Made by a program: the position numbers and the translations under genes
Notes under the pieces: model-generated
Databases searched by the model: none
Told to the model about the DNA's origin: nothing
What the model saw: the letters and a program-made list of their open reading frames with translations, nothing else
In this document: in pieces, positions 9,116-17,413 of the stretch
Layout: each line of letters opens with the position of its first letter
Numbering within the stretch: the stretch's first letter is position 1
DNA from: Halosimplex pelagicum
GTDB taxonomy: Archaea; Halobacteriota; Halobacteria; Halobacteriales; Haloarculaceae
Length of the DNA stretch: 64,000 nt
Direction of reading: 5' to 3'
Assembly (NCBI RefSeq): GCF_013415905.1
Contig: NZ_CP058909.1
Location: 1,178,001-1,242,000 of the forward strand

Positions 9116-9457
9116 CTTTTGATCTTTTTGTTTCTTTTTGAACGTCGTGCTGATCCTGTGTGACTACTTGGTATTGGATGTACAACAGCTGGCTGTACAT
9201 CTTCTGCCTTGGAGGGTATATTCTGGTAAGGGAACGGAGGTATTAAATAGTGATCCTCTAGCTACACGGATTCTAACTTCTGGCTCTGAACGATGAGGCC
9301 ACCGCTGCCATTACCAGTAGTTCAGCGGTAGAAAGGGCTTCTACTGACAAGTCCACTCCCCTGCCATAGTCGATCACAGTGCGGTCTCTTAGTGGCTAAA
9401 GATGGCTGTTGCTACGTATTTCGGTTTGGATCGTTCAATAAAAATGGACGGCTAAGG
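9116..9457. other. Intergenic region before the ABC operon
   Basis: No supported gene. It holds the likely promoter of the ABC operon, the TGTACA palindrome at 9179-9199, and sequence read as the downstream tail of the S-layer-type gene. Confidence 0.6.
9179..9199. promoter_or_regulatory. Candidate operator, TGTACA inverted repeat
   Basis: TGTACA, 9 bases including a central CAGCTG, then TGTACA: a 21-base near-palindrome about 64 bases before the start of the CARDB-like gene. Binding protein unknown. Confidence 0.4.
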
Positions 9458-9474
9458 ACCGGACGAAGTCCGGT
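9458..9474 (-). terminator. Terminator hairpin after the S-layer-type gene
   Basis: ACCGGAC-GAA-GTCCGGT, 10 bases beyond the stop codon; read on the minus strand it is followed within about 20 bases by a T-rich run (ATTTTTATT), as archaeal termination favours. Confidence 0.6.
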
Positions 9475-9483
9475 TAGTTGCTA

Positions 9484-11937
9484 TCAGTCTCGGCGGCGCG
9501 TCGCGATGAGCGCAGCCGCGAGCAGGGCGATCAGCGAGACGACGACACCGAAGCCAGGACCGTCACCGGTCGTGGTCGGGGACGGCGTCGTGTCGCCACC
9601 GTCGTCACCGTCGGACGGTGCGTCGGTCGGCGTCGCGGTCGCCGTCGGCGTCGGCTCGGGCGTCGGCGTCGGCGTCGGCTCAGGCGTCGGCGTCGGCGTC
9701 GGCGTCGGCTCAGGCGTCGGCGACGGAGTGGCCGTCGGCGTCGGCTCGGGCGTCGGCGTCGGCGTGCTGATCTCTTCGACGACGCTCACTTGAGTAGAGG
9801 CCGACGTTTCGTCGCCCTCTATCGCGAACGTGTAGTTGCCAGTCTCGACATCCTGGAGGTTCGCGTTGAACGACCAGGTACCCTCGTCAGAGACCTCGAT
9901 CTGACCACTGACAACGGAGTTGCCGTCGTCGTCAGTCATCTCCGCGAAGAGGACCGTACCCGGTTCGCGGTTGGAGGTCCCGTTGAAGACAGTCGGCGAC
10001 GGGGTGACCTCGCTCACATCCTCAACGGTGATGCTCGGGCTACGTGCAGTCAGGTTCGCACGTGCGATATCGTCATTGTATCCCGTGGCATCGTGCTTGT
10101 CCAGGATGATGGCAACTGCATCTTCCTGGGTCATACTATCCTCGTTAATCGTCGTAACGATGGTGCTCGGGTCCCAGCCACCATCTCCCTGCTGGACCGG
10201 GACGTACCGACTGTCGCCACCGGTTCCGACAACGATGAGGTTGTGGGTACCCCGACGGTTGAAGCCATCGAGCTCTTGACTGAACTCGTTGCCCTCGATG
10301 TCGAGAGACTCTTGCTCGACATCGCCACGCGGTCCAACGGTGTAGACAACGGCCTTACTCTGGCCGAAAGCACCGCCGGAGAGCGTCACACTGTCGTCAC
10401 TGACGGCTGCGATGTCCGTCCGCGAGAGGCTTGCACTCAGGTTGCCAGCGACGGTCTGGATGGAGGTCGAGGCCGTCGGAGTGACCGTGTCTCCCCAGGC
10501 GTCGCTATCAATGATTTCAGCATTCTCCTCAGGGGAACCAGGAGCAACCCCGATACGGTAGCTGCCGGCGATTGCGAGTTCACCGTCAGCGGTCGCTTCG
10601 AGGTTGAACTCACCGTCTTCATCGATATCCACCGTGTCGTCATCGACGGTGATCTGGTGCCACTCGGTGCCAACTTTGGCGTACGGGGTGACACTGTCGA
10701 TCTCCGGAGCCGACCCATTCATCATGAAGTCTTCGTTGACTGCAATCGGTGAGTCAACGTTATCGAGGGTGATCGTCTGCTCGGCCACCTCAAGGTCTGC
10801 CTCAGCTAGCGTATCCTCACCGCGGATAGCTGCCATCTGCTCCTCCTCGGTAGGGTTAGTAGCGTCAGGGGTAACTGCTTCAACCGTGAGAGTCGAATCG
10901 GCTTCGAAGTCCGCCGATCCGAGGCGGACACGGTCCTCACCGTCATCTCCGAGGTCGACCTGAGCGTAGATGTATTCGGACTGTGAATCGTAGTCGGCGT
11001 CGCTGAAGCCGTTCTCGAAGACACTATCGAGGATGGCGTTCTCGTTCGAGTCTTCGCCTTCCTGGATAACTTCAGTGTCCAGATCATCACTGTCGATCCG
11101 GATCCACGGCGTTGCGCCGGGGTTCCCGGATACGTTCAAGACAGCGTTTTCGCCCTTGATGATGGAAGAACTATCGAACTCGAGGTTTGCGTCGTCCTCG
11201 CCAATCGTGAACGTCACCGTCTGGCTTGCACCGATGTCATCACCTTCAGCGGTAACGTCATAGGTGCCCGGCGGAAGGTCCTCAACATCGATTTTCACGA
11301 ACTCATCATCGGTGTTGTCCGGGAGGAGGATGTTGTTAGTCTGGTCGGCTGCGTCAACCTCCTCGGAATTCTCGGTGAGGGCGCGGTCAGTGATGTTGAA
11401 CCCTTCCTCGTCTTCGACAGTCACCGAGACTTTATCAGCGACCTCGAAGTTGTAGTCGGGTTCGATGGTAAGGTAATCCGTGTCGCCGATGCGACCGTTC
11501 TGCACTTCGGCCCCATCGGTATTGAGTCCCTGATAGATGGTGACACCGCTCATTTCACCTTCTTGGACGGAAATGTCAGTACTGCCACCTACCGTGCCAG
11601 ATGCATCATCCCCGCTTGCACCTGCGGTTTGGATGTCGTATGCACCGGTACTGAACTCACCAGTATCGACAGTGGACGGATCCGATACAGTGATGATATC
11701 ACCATCAGCATCTCCGGACGTGCCGTAGAAGACGATGCCTTGGTTATCGGAGATATCACCAACCGGTGTGAAGTCGAGGTCGCCTTCCCCGACAAACACC
11801 GTTTCTGGCAGGGTCTCTACGTTACCTGCACCACGATCTGCAGCCACAGTTCCGGACAGCGCGATGGTCCCGGCGAATACCGAGGTAACCATCAGCGCAG
11901 CCAGGATGAGGCCGCGTAGTTTATCTTGTGTTGTCAT
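9484..11937 (-). CDS. S-layer-type surface glycoprotein with PGF-CTERM
   Basis: An 817-residue acidic exported protein. I place the start at the ATG at 11937 (MTTQDKLRGLILAALM), which begins a haloarchaeal surface-glycoprotein signal peptide ending near TVAADRG; the longer frame reads through a basic, untranslated-looking leader. The mature part is rich in Asp/Glu and beta-type segments. A Thr-Pro-Glu rich stalk, the usual site of O-glycans, comes before a PGF motif, a hydrophobic helix (VVVSLIALLAAALIA) and an RRRD tail, the tripartite signal recognised by archaeosortase A, which would swap the helix for a lipid anchor. It is either the main S-layer protein or a paralogue; expression cannot be judged. 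Confidence 0.9.
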   Translation of the reverse strand: MTTQDKLRGLILAALMVTSVFAGTIALSGTVAADRGAGNVETLPETVFVGEGDLDFTPVGDISDNQGIVFYGTSGDADGDIITVSDPSTVDTGEFSTGAYDIQTAGASGDDASGTVGGSTDISVQEGEMSGVTIYQGLNTDGAEVQNGRIGDTDYLTIEPDYNFEVADKVSVTVEDEEGFNITDRALTENSEEVDAADQTNNILLPDNTDDEFVKIDVEDLPPGTYDVTAEGDDIGASQTVTFTIGEDDANLEFDSSSIIKGENAVLNVSGNPGATPWIRIDSDDLDTEVIQEGEDSNENAILDSVFENGFSDADYDSQSEYIYAQVDLGDDGEDRVRLGSADFEADSTLTVEAVTPDATNPTEEEQMAAIRGEDTLAEADLEVAEQTITLDNVDSPIAVNEDFMMNGSAPEIDSVTPYAKVGTEWHQITVDDDTVDIDEDGEFNLEATADGELAIAGSYRIGVAPGSPEENAEIIDSDAWGDTVTPTASTSIQTVAGNLSASLSRTDIAAVSDDSVTLSGGAFGQSKAVVYTVGPRGDVEQESLDIEGNEFSQELDGFNRRGTHNLIVVGTGGDSRYVPVQQGDGGWDPSTIVTTINEDSMTQEDAVAIILDKHDATGYNDDIARANLTARSPSITVEDVSEVTPSPTVFNGTSNREPGTVLFAEMTDDDGNSVVSGQIEVSDEGTWSFNANLQDVETGNYTFAIEGDETSASTQVSVVEEISTPTPTPEPTPTATPSPTPEPTPTPTPTPEPTPTPTPEPTPTATATPTDAPSDGDDGGDTTPSPTTTGDGPGFGVVVSLIALLAAALIATRRRD
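9640..9768. repeat. GC-rich minisatellite coding the Thr-Pro stalk
   Basis: Tandem GGCGTC/GGCTC units (for example GTCGGCGTCGGCTCAGGC) on the plus strand encode the PTPTPEPT-type stalk on the minus strand. Unit number is likely to vary between strains through slippage. Confidence 0.8.
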
Positions 11938-11985
11938 AGTTTCTTTTGATTTCGTCTTGTCCCGTGTGAGATTTCGCCTCAATTG

Positions 11986-12007
11986 CCACCGCCTTTTGAG
12001 ACGGTGG
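11986..12007 (-). promoter_or_regulatory. Hairpin in the S-layer-type gene leader
   Basis: CCACCG-10 bases-CGGTGG lies about 50-70 bases before the ATG. A TATA-like CTTATTA (on the minus strand, around 12068-12076) implies a leader of roughly 110 bases, long for a haloarchaeon and like the hairpin leaders known for S-layer genes. Confidence 0.55.
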
Positions 12008-12063
12008 TTTGGAACTACTCTCTTACACAGTCGGGTAGGGGTACGGGTATTTGTCCTCCCCAT

Positions 12064-12297
12064 TTTGTAATAAGCTTTGTGTACTCTCCACTGTATGGTA
12101 GCGGTTTACGAATCTCCGTAGTAGCTCCTCCTTTCTGAATTTACGACGATAATTTGGTGCCATCAGAAGCATCGAAGAGAGCGGAACGACTGAGTAGCGC
12201 AGTTGGGGAGACAGTGAATCAAACTACTTGCGCGGGTACGTGGAACGCCTTGCGGAGTCCACCTACTTCACTTTGGAAAGAAGGTGTCCGAAACCAC
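12064..12297. other. Intergenic region with S-layer-type gene promoter
   Basis: About 230 bases between the S-layer-type gene leader and the stop of the RND gene. Apart from the TATA-like site near 12070, I see nothing I can name. Confidence 0.5.
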
Positions 12298-14754
12298 TCA
12301 GGACAGCCGATGAGTTGCTTGCTCCCAGAGAACGGCCACAGACGGCGTAATGAGTACTGACGCGAGGAACGAGAAGAACACTGCGAGGGCAATAATCAAG
12401 CCAAACTGGCCGAGCACAGGCGTTATCGCCAGTGCCAAGATCCCCGTTCCAGTCGTCGTTGTCAACATACTGCCCGCAAGCGCACCACCGGTTCCGCGAA
12501 CAGTTCGCTCTAATGCTTGATGGATATCGTCTGCGGACTCGTACTCTTCGGCGAATCGATGGACGATGTGGGCCGAGTAGTCAATCCCGAGGCCGACTGC
12601 GATCGAGAGTACCGTGCCCGTGAGCGCGTTAAATGGGATTCCGAAGAACCGCATCGAGCCAGCAATGTAGACAACAGTCACGAGAATCGGGACCAGATTG
12701 ACGAGTCCCAGCGATGGGCGTCGCTCAAGCACCCAGTAGATAGCGATCAGAAAGACTGCAGTGACCGCTAAGGCAGCGGCGAGGCTTTGGACAGCCGAGG
12801 AAAGGATAACATCGGACACAGCGGCAAACACTAGCGTCTGCCCAGTTGCGGTCGCATCTAATCGGAACTTCGAAGCCAATTCTTTCCCGTCAGCCGTGAT
12901 CTCACCTTGCGTGGCGTCAGCTTCCGTGGAATAGACCACGCGCGTGGATCGATAATCTTCGGTGATATAATTGAGCGCTTGCGATCGGCTCGAGGAACTG
13001 AGCAAGTAATTGTACACCCGCTCCAAATTCTGGTCCGGGATTCCGTCGCTGTTGAGATCATTCTGATTGACGATCCGAGCGAACTCCGGGTCCTGTTCGA
13101 CACGGCTTGTGATAACTGAGACGATGCTATCGGGCTGTGCCCGCCGGTTATTTGAGACGACTGCTGGTGGTGGATCCGCGCTTGCCCGATGGATCTGTTG
13201 TAACGTGTCCGCTTGTCGAAGTGGCCCCTCAATATAGATCGTGAGGCTGCTCCCTTGACTCGCCTCGAAATTGTCTTCGAGATAATTGAGCGTCCGGGTC
13301 ACCGTATACTCCCCAGGCGCAAACGGTTCCGGAAGCGCCTCAACGTAGTCGGGGTTCTCTTCCGGCGGCAGGAAATCCTCATTTGAGAATGAGGTATCGA
13401 CCCCGGTGCCGTAGGCCCCAACGGCGACACTCGAAACAAGCACCAGCGCAAGGAACGCTTTTGGCGTCCGCTTTGCAAACCAGTTCCCAATCATGAGAAA
13501 CCGAATTAGGTACGAGTCGCCACTCCCGATCGGTGCGCCACCGAACGACGGAATGTTGAGCCGCTGGCGTAGATTATCGAGCAAGATCTTCAGCGACGGC
13601 AGGAAGACACCGAAGATCAGGAATGTGAAGATCATTCCAATGCCTGCCACCATCCCGAAGTCACGAATGGGGCCGAGGTCGCTGATCAGATTCGCGCTAA
13701 ACCCGATGACAGTCGTCCCAGTGACGATGAAGAATGCGATGAGCAACTGGTCGGTTGCAGTCCGCATCGCTGGCCGAATGGCGACGTCTTGGACTCGTTC
13801 CTCTCGGTACCGATTAACCGTGTGAATCCCAAAGTCGATCCCGACAGCCAGCAACAATACTGGGACAGCAATGAGCATCTGGCTGAATGCGATTCCAGCC
13901 AGGCCCATGAAGCCAAACGTCCACAGCAGCGCCATTGCGAGGGAGATTATGCCGAGCAACAGATCGACTGGGTCTCGATACGAGAACGTGAGGAAAATTA
14001 GAATGAGGAGTGCCGCTGCAGGGACGACGATGGCCATCGAATCCCCAATCACATTCGCTAACTCCGCTGAGATGATGCCACTCCCAAAGACAGTGAAGTC
14101 TCCTTTGGTGTTCTGTGCGACGTCCTCGACAGTCAGCTGAATCGATGTGAGCGGACTGTCACCCGTCGCACCAGCAGACGAGGAGAGTCCGCCCGGGATA
14201 TTGTGTTGGACACTTGCGATCGTCGCCGATGCAGATGCCGCTTGGCTATTGAAGTCGTTACTGACTAACCCTGTGAAGCCGGGCGTCTGAGCTGCCTGCT
14301 GGATCGTCCGATCGAGCGTTGCTGGTGTGGCCGACTCGATGGCTCGCTGTTGGGCAGCAATCGTTGTTGCTTCCGGGTCAAGGCGCTGTGCGATGATCGT
14401 CGCAACGCTCGATTGGCCAGAGACACGCAAGTCCTCTCGAGCCTCGATTCGCTCTTGTAGGGTGAGCAGTTGTAGGAGTGAAGGCTTCGAGAGGACGTTT
14501 TGACTCTTATAGATGACCTGTGTGTTCCCAGTGTCGCCAGCAAATGGGTCAGCAACGAATTGCTCGTTTACCTCCTCGAACGCCTCCTGAGCAGGAATGC
14601 CCTCCGCGAACTGACTCGTCCCTGAATCGGTGCTCACATTTCCAAGTCCCCCAGCGAATCCGACTGAGAGCACCAGAAAGATAGCAACGACTGTCTTCGG
14701 TCTGTCGACTATCCAACTATCTGCCGTCTCAAGCAGGGTATCGACCGAGATCAT
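12298..14754 (-). CDS. RND-superfamily exporter (MMPL/sterol-sensing type), module 1
   Basis: An 818-residue integral membrane protein with the duplicated RND layout: one N-terminal helix (about 19-38), an external loop domain, five helices (about 225-380, with SQMLIAVPVLLLAVGIDFGIH), another single helix near 430, a second external domain and a final five-helix block (SLGLVNLVPILVTVVYI; VGLGIDYSAHIVHRF). The two GID(F/Y)xxH/S motifs carry the Asp residues of proton relay in this family. It probably moves lipids or other hydrophobic cargo across or out of the membrane, powered by ion flow. It follows the secreted COG1361-type gene after a 432-base gap; in module 2 the same pair is directly abutted. 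Sequence agreement with the module 2 RND is only moderate. Confidence 0.92.
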   Translation of the reverse strand: MISVDTLLETADSWIVDRPKTVVAIFLVLSVGFAGGLGNVSTDSGTSQFAEGIPAQEAFEEVNEQFVADPFAGDTGNTQVIYKSQNVLSKPSLLQLLTLQERIEAREDLRVSGQSSVATIIAQRLDPEATTIAAQQRAIESATPATLDRTIQQAAQTPGFTGLVSNDFNSQAASASATIASVQHNIPGGLSSSAGATGDSPLTSIQLTVEDVAQNTKGDFTVFGSGIISAELANVIGDSMAIVVPAAALLILIFLTFSYRDPVDLLLGIISLAMALLWTFGFMGLAGIAFSQMLIAVPVLLLAVGIDFGIHTVNRYREERVQDVAIRPAMRTATDQLLIAFFIVTGTTVIGFSANLISDLGPIRDFGMVAGIGMIFTFLIFGVFLPSLKILLDNLRQRLNIPSFGGAPIGSGDSYLIRFLMIGNWFAKRTPKAFLALVLVSSVAVGAYGTGVDTSFSNEDFLPPEENPDYVEALPEPFAPGEYTVTRTLNYLEDNFEASQGSSLTIYIEGPLRQADTLQQIHRASADPPPAVVSNNRRAQPDSIVSVITSRVEQDPEFARIVNQNDLNSDGIPDQNLERVYNYLLSSSSRSQALNYITEDYRSTRVVYSTEADATQGEITADGKELASKFRLDATATGQTLVFAAVSDVILSSAVQSLAAALAVTAVFLIAIYWVLERRPSLGLVNLVPILVTVVYIAGSMRFFGIPFNALTGTVLSIAVGLGIDYSAHIVHRFAEEYESADDIHQALERTVRGTGGALAGSMLTTTTGTGILALAITPVLGQFGLIIALAVFFSFLASVLITPSVAVLWEQATHRLS

Positions 14755-15186
14755 GAATTGGGGGAGAGACCTCTGTCAGTAGGCGCGTGCGGAAGCCGAC
14801 AGTTGTGAACTGTTTTCCGGTTGGTGGCGGGGATAGCCCCACCGCAAGCACTGTCCTTCATGGGGATGGGGGCAGTGACGTATGCTACATCGACCAGATT
14901 AGTCGACACAGAGGTGCCGCCGTAGGTCGGCCCTGCACAACGGGATTGTGGCGACGGCGCTCCGGCCGCCATTCTGGGGCCATGAAGCGCCCGACTCCAC
15001 GCTGGAGTACCACGAAGTGAGACGCCAGCGGCCTGCACTAGATCCGGTCCAGTGAGTGTCCGCTGGGGCGACCTGTGCTGTTCGTTCCGGCGGAATCGGC
15101 ACTGTTGCTCCCGCTGCGGTCTGGCGTAGGTCAGTTGCTGGAAATCCATCATTGGAGGAATGTCACGGCCAAAAGGCCATGGTTGT
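14755..15186. other. 432-base spacer splitting the module 1 gene pair
   Basis: No gene recognised. The open frame across it on the minus strand lacks any family signature and low-complexity basic content suggests it is chance. It carries a GGCCAAAAGGCC hairpin close to the upstream gene's stop. Module 2 has no bases at all at this point, so the stretch is either an insertion or a lost ancestral gap. Confidence 0.6.
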
Positions 15187-17226
15187 TTACCCCTGCTTTC
15201 GGCGGACATAGAAGCCTACCGCTGCAACCACTCCGATAATCAAAACGCCAATGATGAGGAGTGGGGGCCCGCCACCACCGTTGTTGTCAACCGGTTCGGT
15301 GATGTCGAGGGGGACCTGGTAGGTGTCGGAAAGCACCGTGTCGCCGTCGGGTTCTTCGTACTGGAAGTCCATCTCGACGGGTCGCGGGCGAGCGGCCGCA
15401 CCGCTGGCGACACTCATGTCGAAGGCGATGGTCGCCGACTCACCAGGTTCGAGGACAGGAATGTACGACTCGTCGGAGCTGGCCGAGACCGGGGCGTCGA
15501 CGTACGCTTTAGCGTTGATGTTCCGCAGCGTTTTATCATAGCTGTTCGTGAGTCTGATCTCGACGGGTCCGCTCGCCCCGGCTGTCAGCGTCGCGTTCGT
15601 CCCAGTGACGGCGAAGACATCCTGCTGTTGGCCGACATCAAGCTGGTTGTTGAGCGTCTTACTGGAGACCTGTGCGCCATCCGCGTCCTCATAGTTGACC
15701 GTGAAGCCGAACTGGTAGGGCCCTGCATCGATACTTTCGGTCGCCGTCACGGGGAAGCGGACGGTCGCCGACTCACCGTTGGTGAGATCGCCGACCGGAT
15801 ACGTGGTTCGCTGTGGTTCCAGCCCGGTCGCCGGCGCCTGGAATTCGATGACCGCGTCATCGACAACCCCCGTTCTGAGCTTCGTGATCGTTGCAGTGAC
15901 GTTCCCCTCTTCGCCCGCGCGGAGCGTACTCGAAGCGTTTTCGAGGCGGAACAAGTCGCGCTCTTCGCCAATAACGACTTCTGACGTGAGAGAGTCACTG
16001 CTGAACTGTGACCCCGTCCGGTCTTCGTAATCGACAGTAAAGCCGAACTGATACGGTCCCGAGTCAGTGTCATTCGGCACGGTGACTGGGAAGCGAACCG
16101 TGGCGGACTCGCCGGATGGGAGGTCGTCAATGGGGAAGGAAGTCCGCTGGAGTTGCAGTCCTTGGTCAGCGGCCTGGATATTCACGACAGGGTCGATAGC
16201 TGTCCGTGGGCCAGTGTTGGTGACTGTCGCGGTGACATTGCCGTCTTCCCCGACGTACAGCGACCCGGAGACACCGGCGATGCTAAAGCGTTCGCCCGAC
16301 TGGATATCCCCACCGAGCGTGATCGGGTCGGCCGAGCCTGCGAGGCCATTCGGCGTTTTATACTCGATCGAAGCCTGAATCGAATATTGATCAACAGAGG
16401 GTGCGGAGGACGAGAGGATGCGAACGGATGCATTATACGATTCGTCGGGCGCTAATTCGGGGATATAGATGTTCGTTTGACTCTGTGAGGAGCCACCACT
16501 GGCCTGGGCTTGGGATTGTGAGCCGCCAGAGAATTGAACGGCGGGATTTTGCGAGGTGAGCCCAACGGTAACTTCCTCGGCACGTTGCGTCCCCGTGTTG
16601 GTAATCGAGAAGTTGATGTAATCCGAACCACCCGAGTGGATTTGGCTTGCGCCGTCGTCTGAGAGTGAGAACGCTGGCCGCTCGCCGACAACGATCCTGG
16701 GGGTTTTGGTCTCGGCTTCCGTGTAGTCGACGTTCTCGATGTTCGAGTAGCCCGATTGTGTCACCTCGTAGTTGACGATGCCAGTGTAGGCGTATTTGAT
16801 GTCGACAGGCAGTTTATACGAGCCTGGCTCGAGATCCTCGCCGGTTTCGACGGTAAACACTGCCTCGCTGACGCCGCCACTTTGTAGCGTCCCTAACGTG
16901 ACGGTGCCTGATTTGATGTTGATCGGTGCATCGATCTCGCTTTCATCGATAGAGACGCGGACGTTGCGGGCGGTTTCGACCCGCTGAACGAACTGTTGTG
17001 GGCCCGAGCGAGACACCTCGCCAGCGTTCGAGAGCGAGATAGTCACGTCACGCTCCTCACTCGGTTCGAGCTGATTCCCTTGGATGTTCGCGGAGATATC
17101 CGGGCTTCCAATCACCTGTTCAACTTGCCCTGCAACGGGGATCGCAGTGAGAGCAACGGAGCTAACGAGCAAACATATCATCAGGAGCTCTGCTACTGGT
17201 GGCACTTTCGACCTGAATGAGGGCAT
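15187..17226 (-). CDS. Secreted COG1361-type protein of RND module 1
   Basis: A 679-residue exported protein, started at the ATG at 17226 to match its twin at 28334 (both run R-S-K-V-P-P-V-A-E-L-L-M). Signal peptide about 8-32; then repeated beta-sandwich segments with the family phrases ERDVTISLSNAGE, YINFSITNTGTQRAEEV, GNVTATVTNTGPRTA and GPVEIRLTNSYDKTL; then a Gly hinge and C-terminal helix (PLLIIGVLIIGVVAAVGFYV) with basic tail. It probably sits outside the cell and works with the RND exporter encoded next, in the way of a periplasmic adaptor or cargo binder; that role is inferred from repeated co-occurrence. The ectodomain is nearly identical to the module 2 copy even in DNA, while the anchor is not. 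Confidence 0.87.
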   Translation of the reverse strand: MPSFRSKVPPVAELLMICLLVSSVALTAIPVAGQVEQVIGSPDISANIQGNQLEPSEERDVTISLSNAGEVSRSGPQQFVQRVETARNVRVSIDESEIDAPINIKSGTVTLGTLQSGGVSEAVFTVETGEDLEPGSYKLPVDIKYAYTGIVNYEVTQSGYSNIENVDYTEAETKTPRIVVGERPAFSLSDDGASQIHSGGSDYINFSITNTGTQRAEEVTVGLTSQNPAVQFSGGSQSQAQASGGSSQSQTNIYIPELAPDESYNASVRILSSSAPSVDQYSIQASIEYKTPNGLAGSADPITLGGDIQSGERFSIAGVSGSLYVGEDGNVTATVTNTGPRTAIDPVVNIQAADQGLQLQRTSFPIDDLPSGESATVRFPVTVPNDTDSGPYQFGFTVDYEDRTGSQFSSDSLTSEVVIGEERDLFRLENASSTLRAGEEGNVTATITKLRTGVVDDAVIEFQAPATGLEPQRTTYPVGDLTNGESATVRFPVTATESIDAGPYQFGFTVNYEDADGAQVSSKTLNNQLDVGQQQDVFAVTGTNATLTAGASGPVEIRLTNSYDKTLRNINAKAYVDAPVSASSDESYIPVLEPGESATIAFDMSVASGAAARPRPVEMDFQYEEPDGDTVLSDTYQVPLDITEPVDNNGGGGPPLLIIGVLIIGVVAAVGFYVRRKQG

Positions 17227-17230
17227 GTGA

Positions 17231-17250
17231 TTAACTAATCGATTAGTGCA
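17231..17250. promoter_or_regulatory. Candidate operator of RND module 1
   Basis: TTAACTAATCGATTAGTGCA, with the perfect 14-base palindrome ACTAATCGATTAGT at 17234-17247. It lies 4 bases before the start codon and downstream of a TATA-like stretch, a good place for a repressor. Module 2 has a matching site at the same place. Confidence 0.65.
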
Positions 17251-17413
17251 TTCGCTCATATGCCTTTTGCATTTTGCAGGCGGAACCGACCGGATGCCCT
17301 AGAGACTTGAGAAGGAGGCTCACAGCGGTACCAGCGTGGAAGTCCACGGCCTCAGCCGTTGGTAGCCGGCGGGAGCACAAAACATATACCCACATAATCG
17401 GATCGCTCTATGT

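Noticed and set aside
9640..9768. Possible CRISPR array
   Set aside because: Units are 6-12 bases with no unique spacers and encode a Thr-Pro stalk.
9478..10752. Plus-strand ORF of 424 codons over the S-layer-type gene
   Set aside because: Its first part is a pure Arg/Gly run caused by the GC-rich stalk repeat on the other strand.
12154..12360. Short plus-strand ORF before RND module 1
   Set aside because: Overlaps the RND gene end and shows no conserved pattern; a tnpB tail was considered but not matched.
14751..15209. Minus-strand ORF of 152 codons between the module 1 genes
   Set aside because: Starts inside the upstream gene, basic and Pro-rich, no family; treated as spacer.
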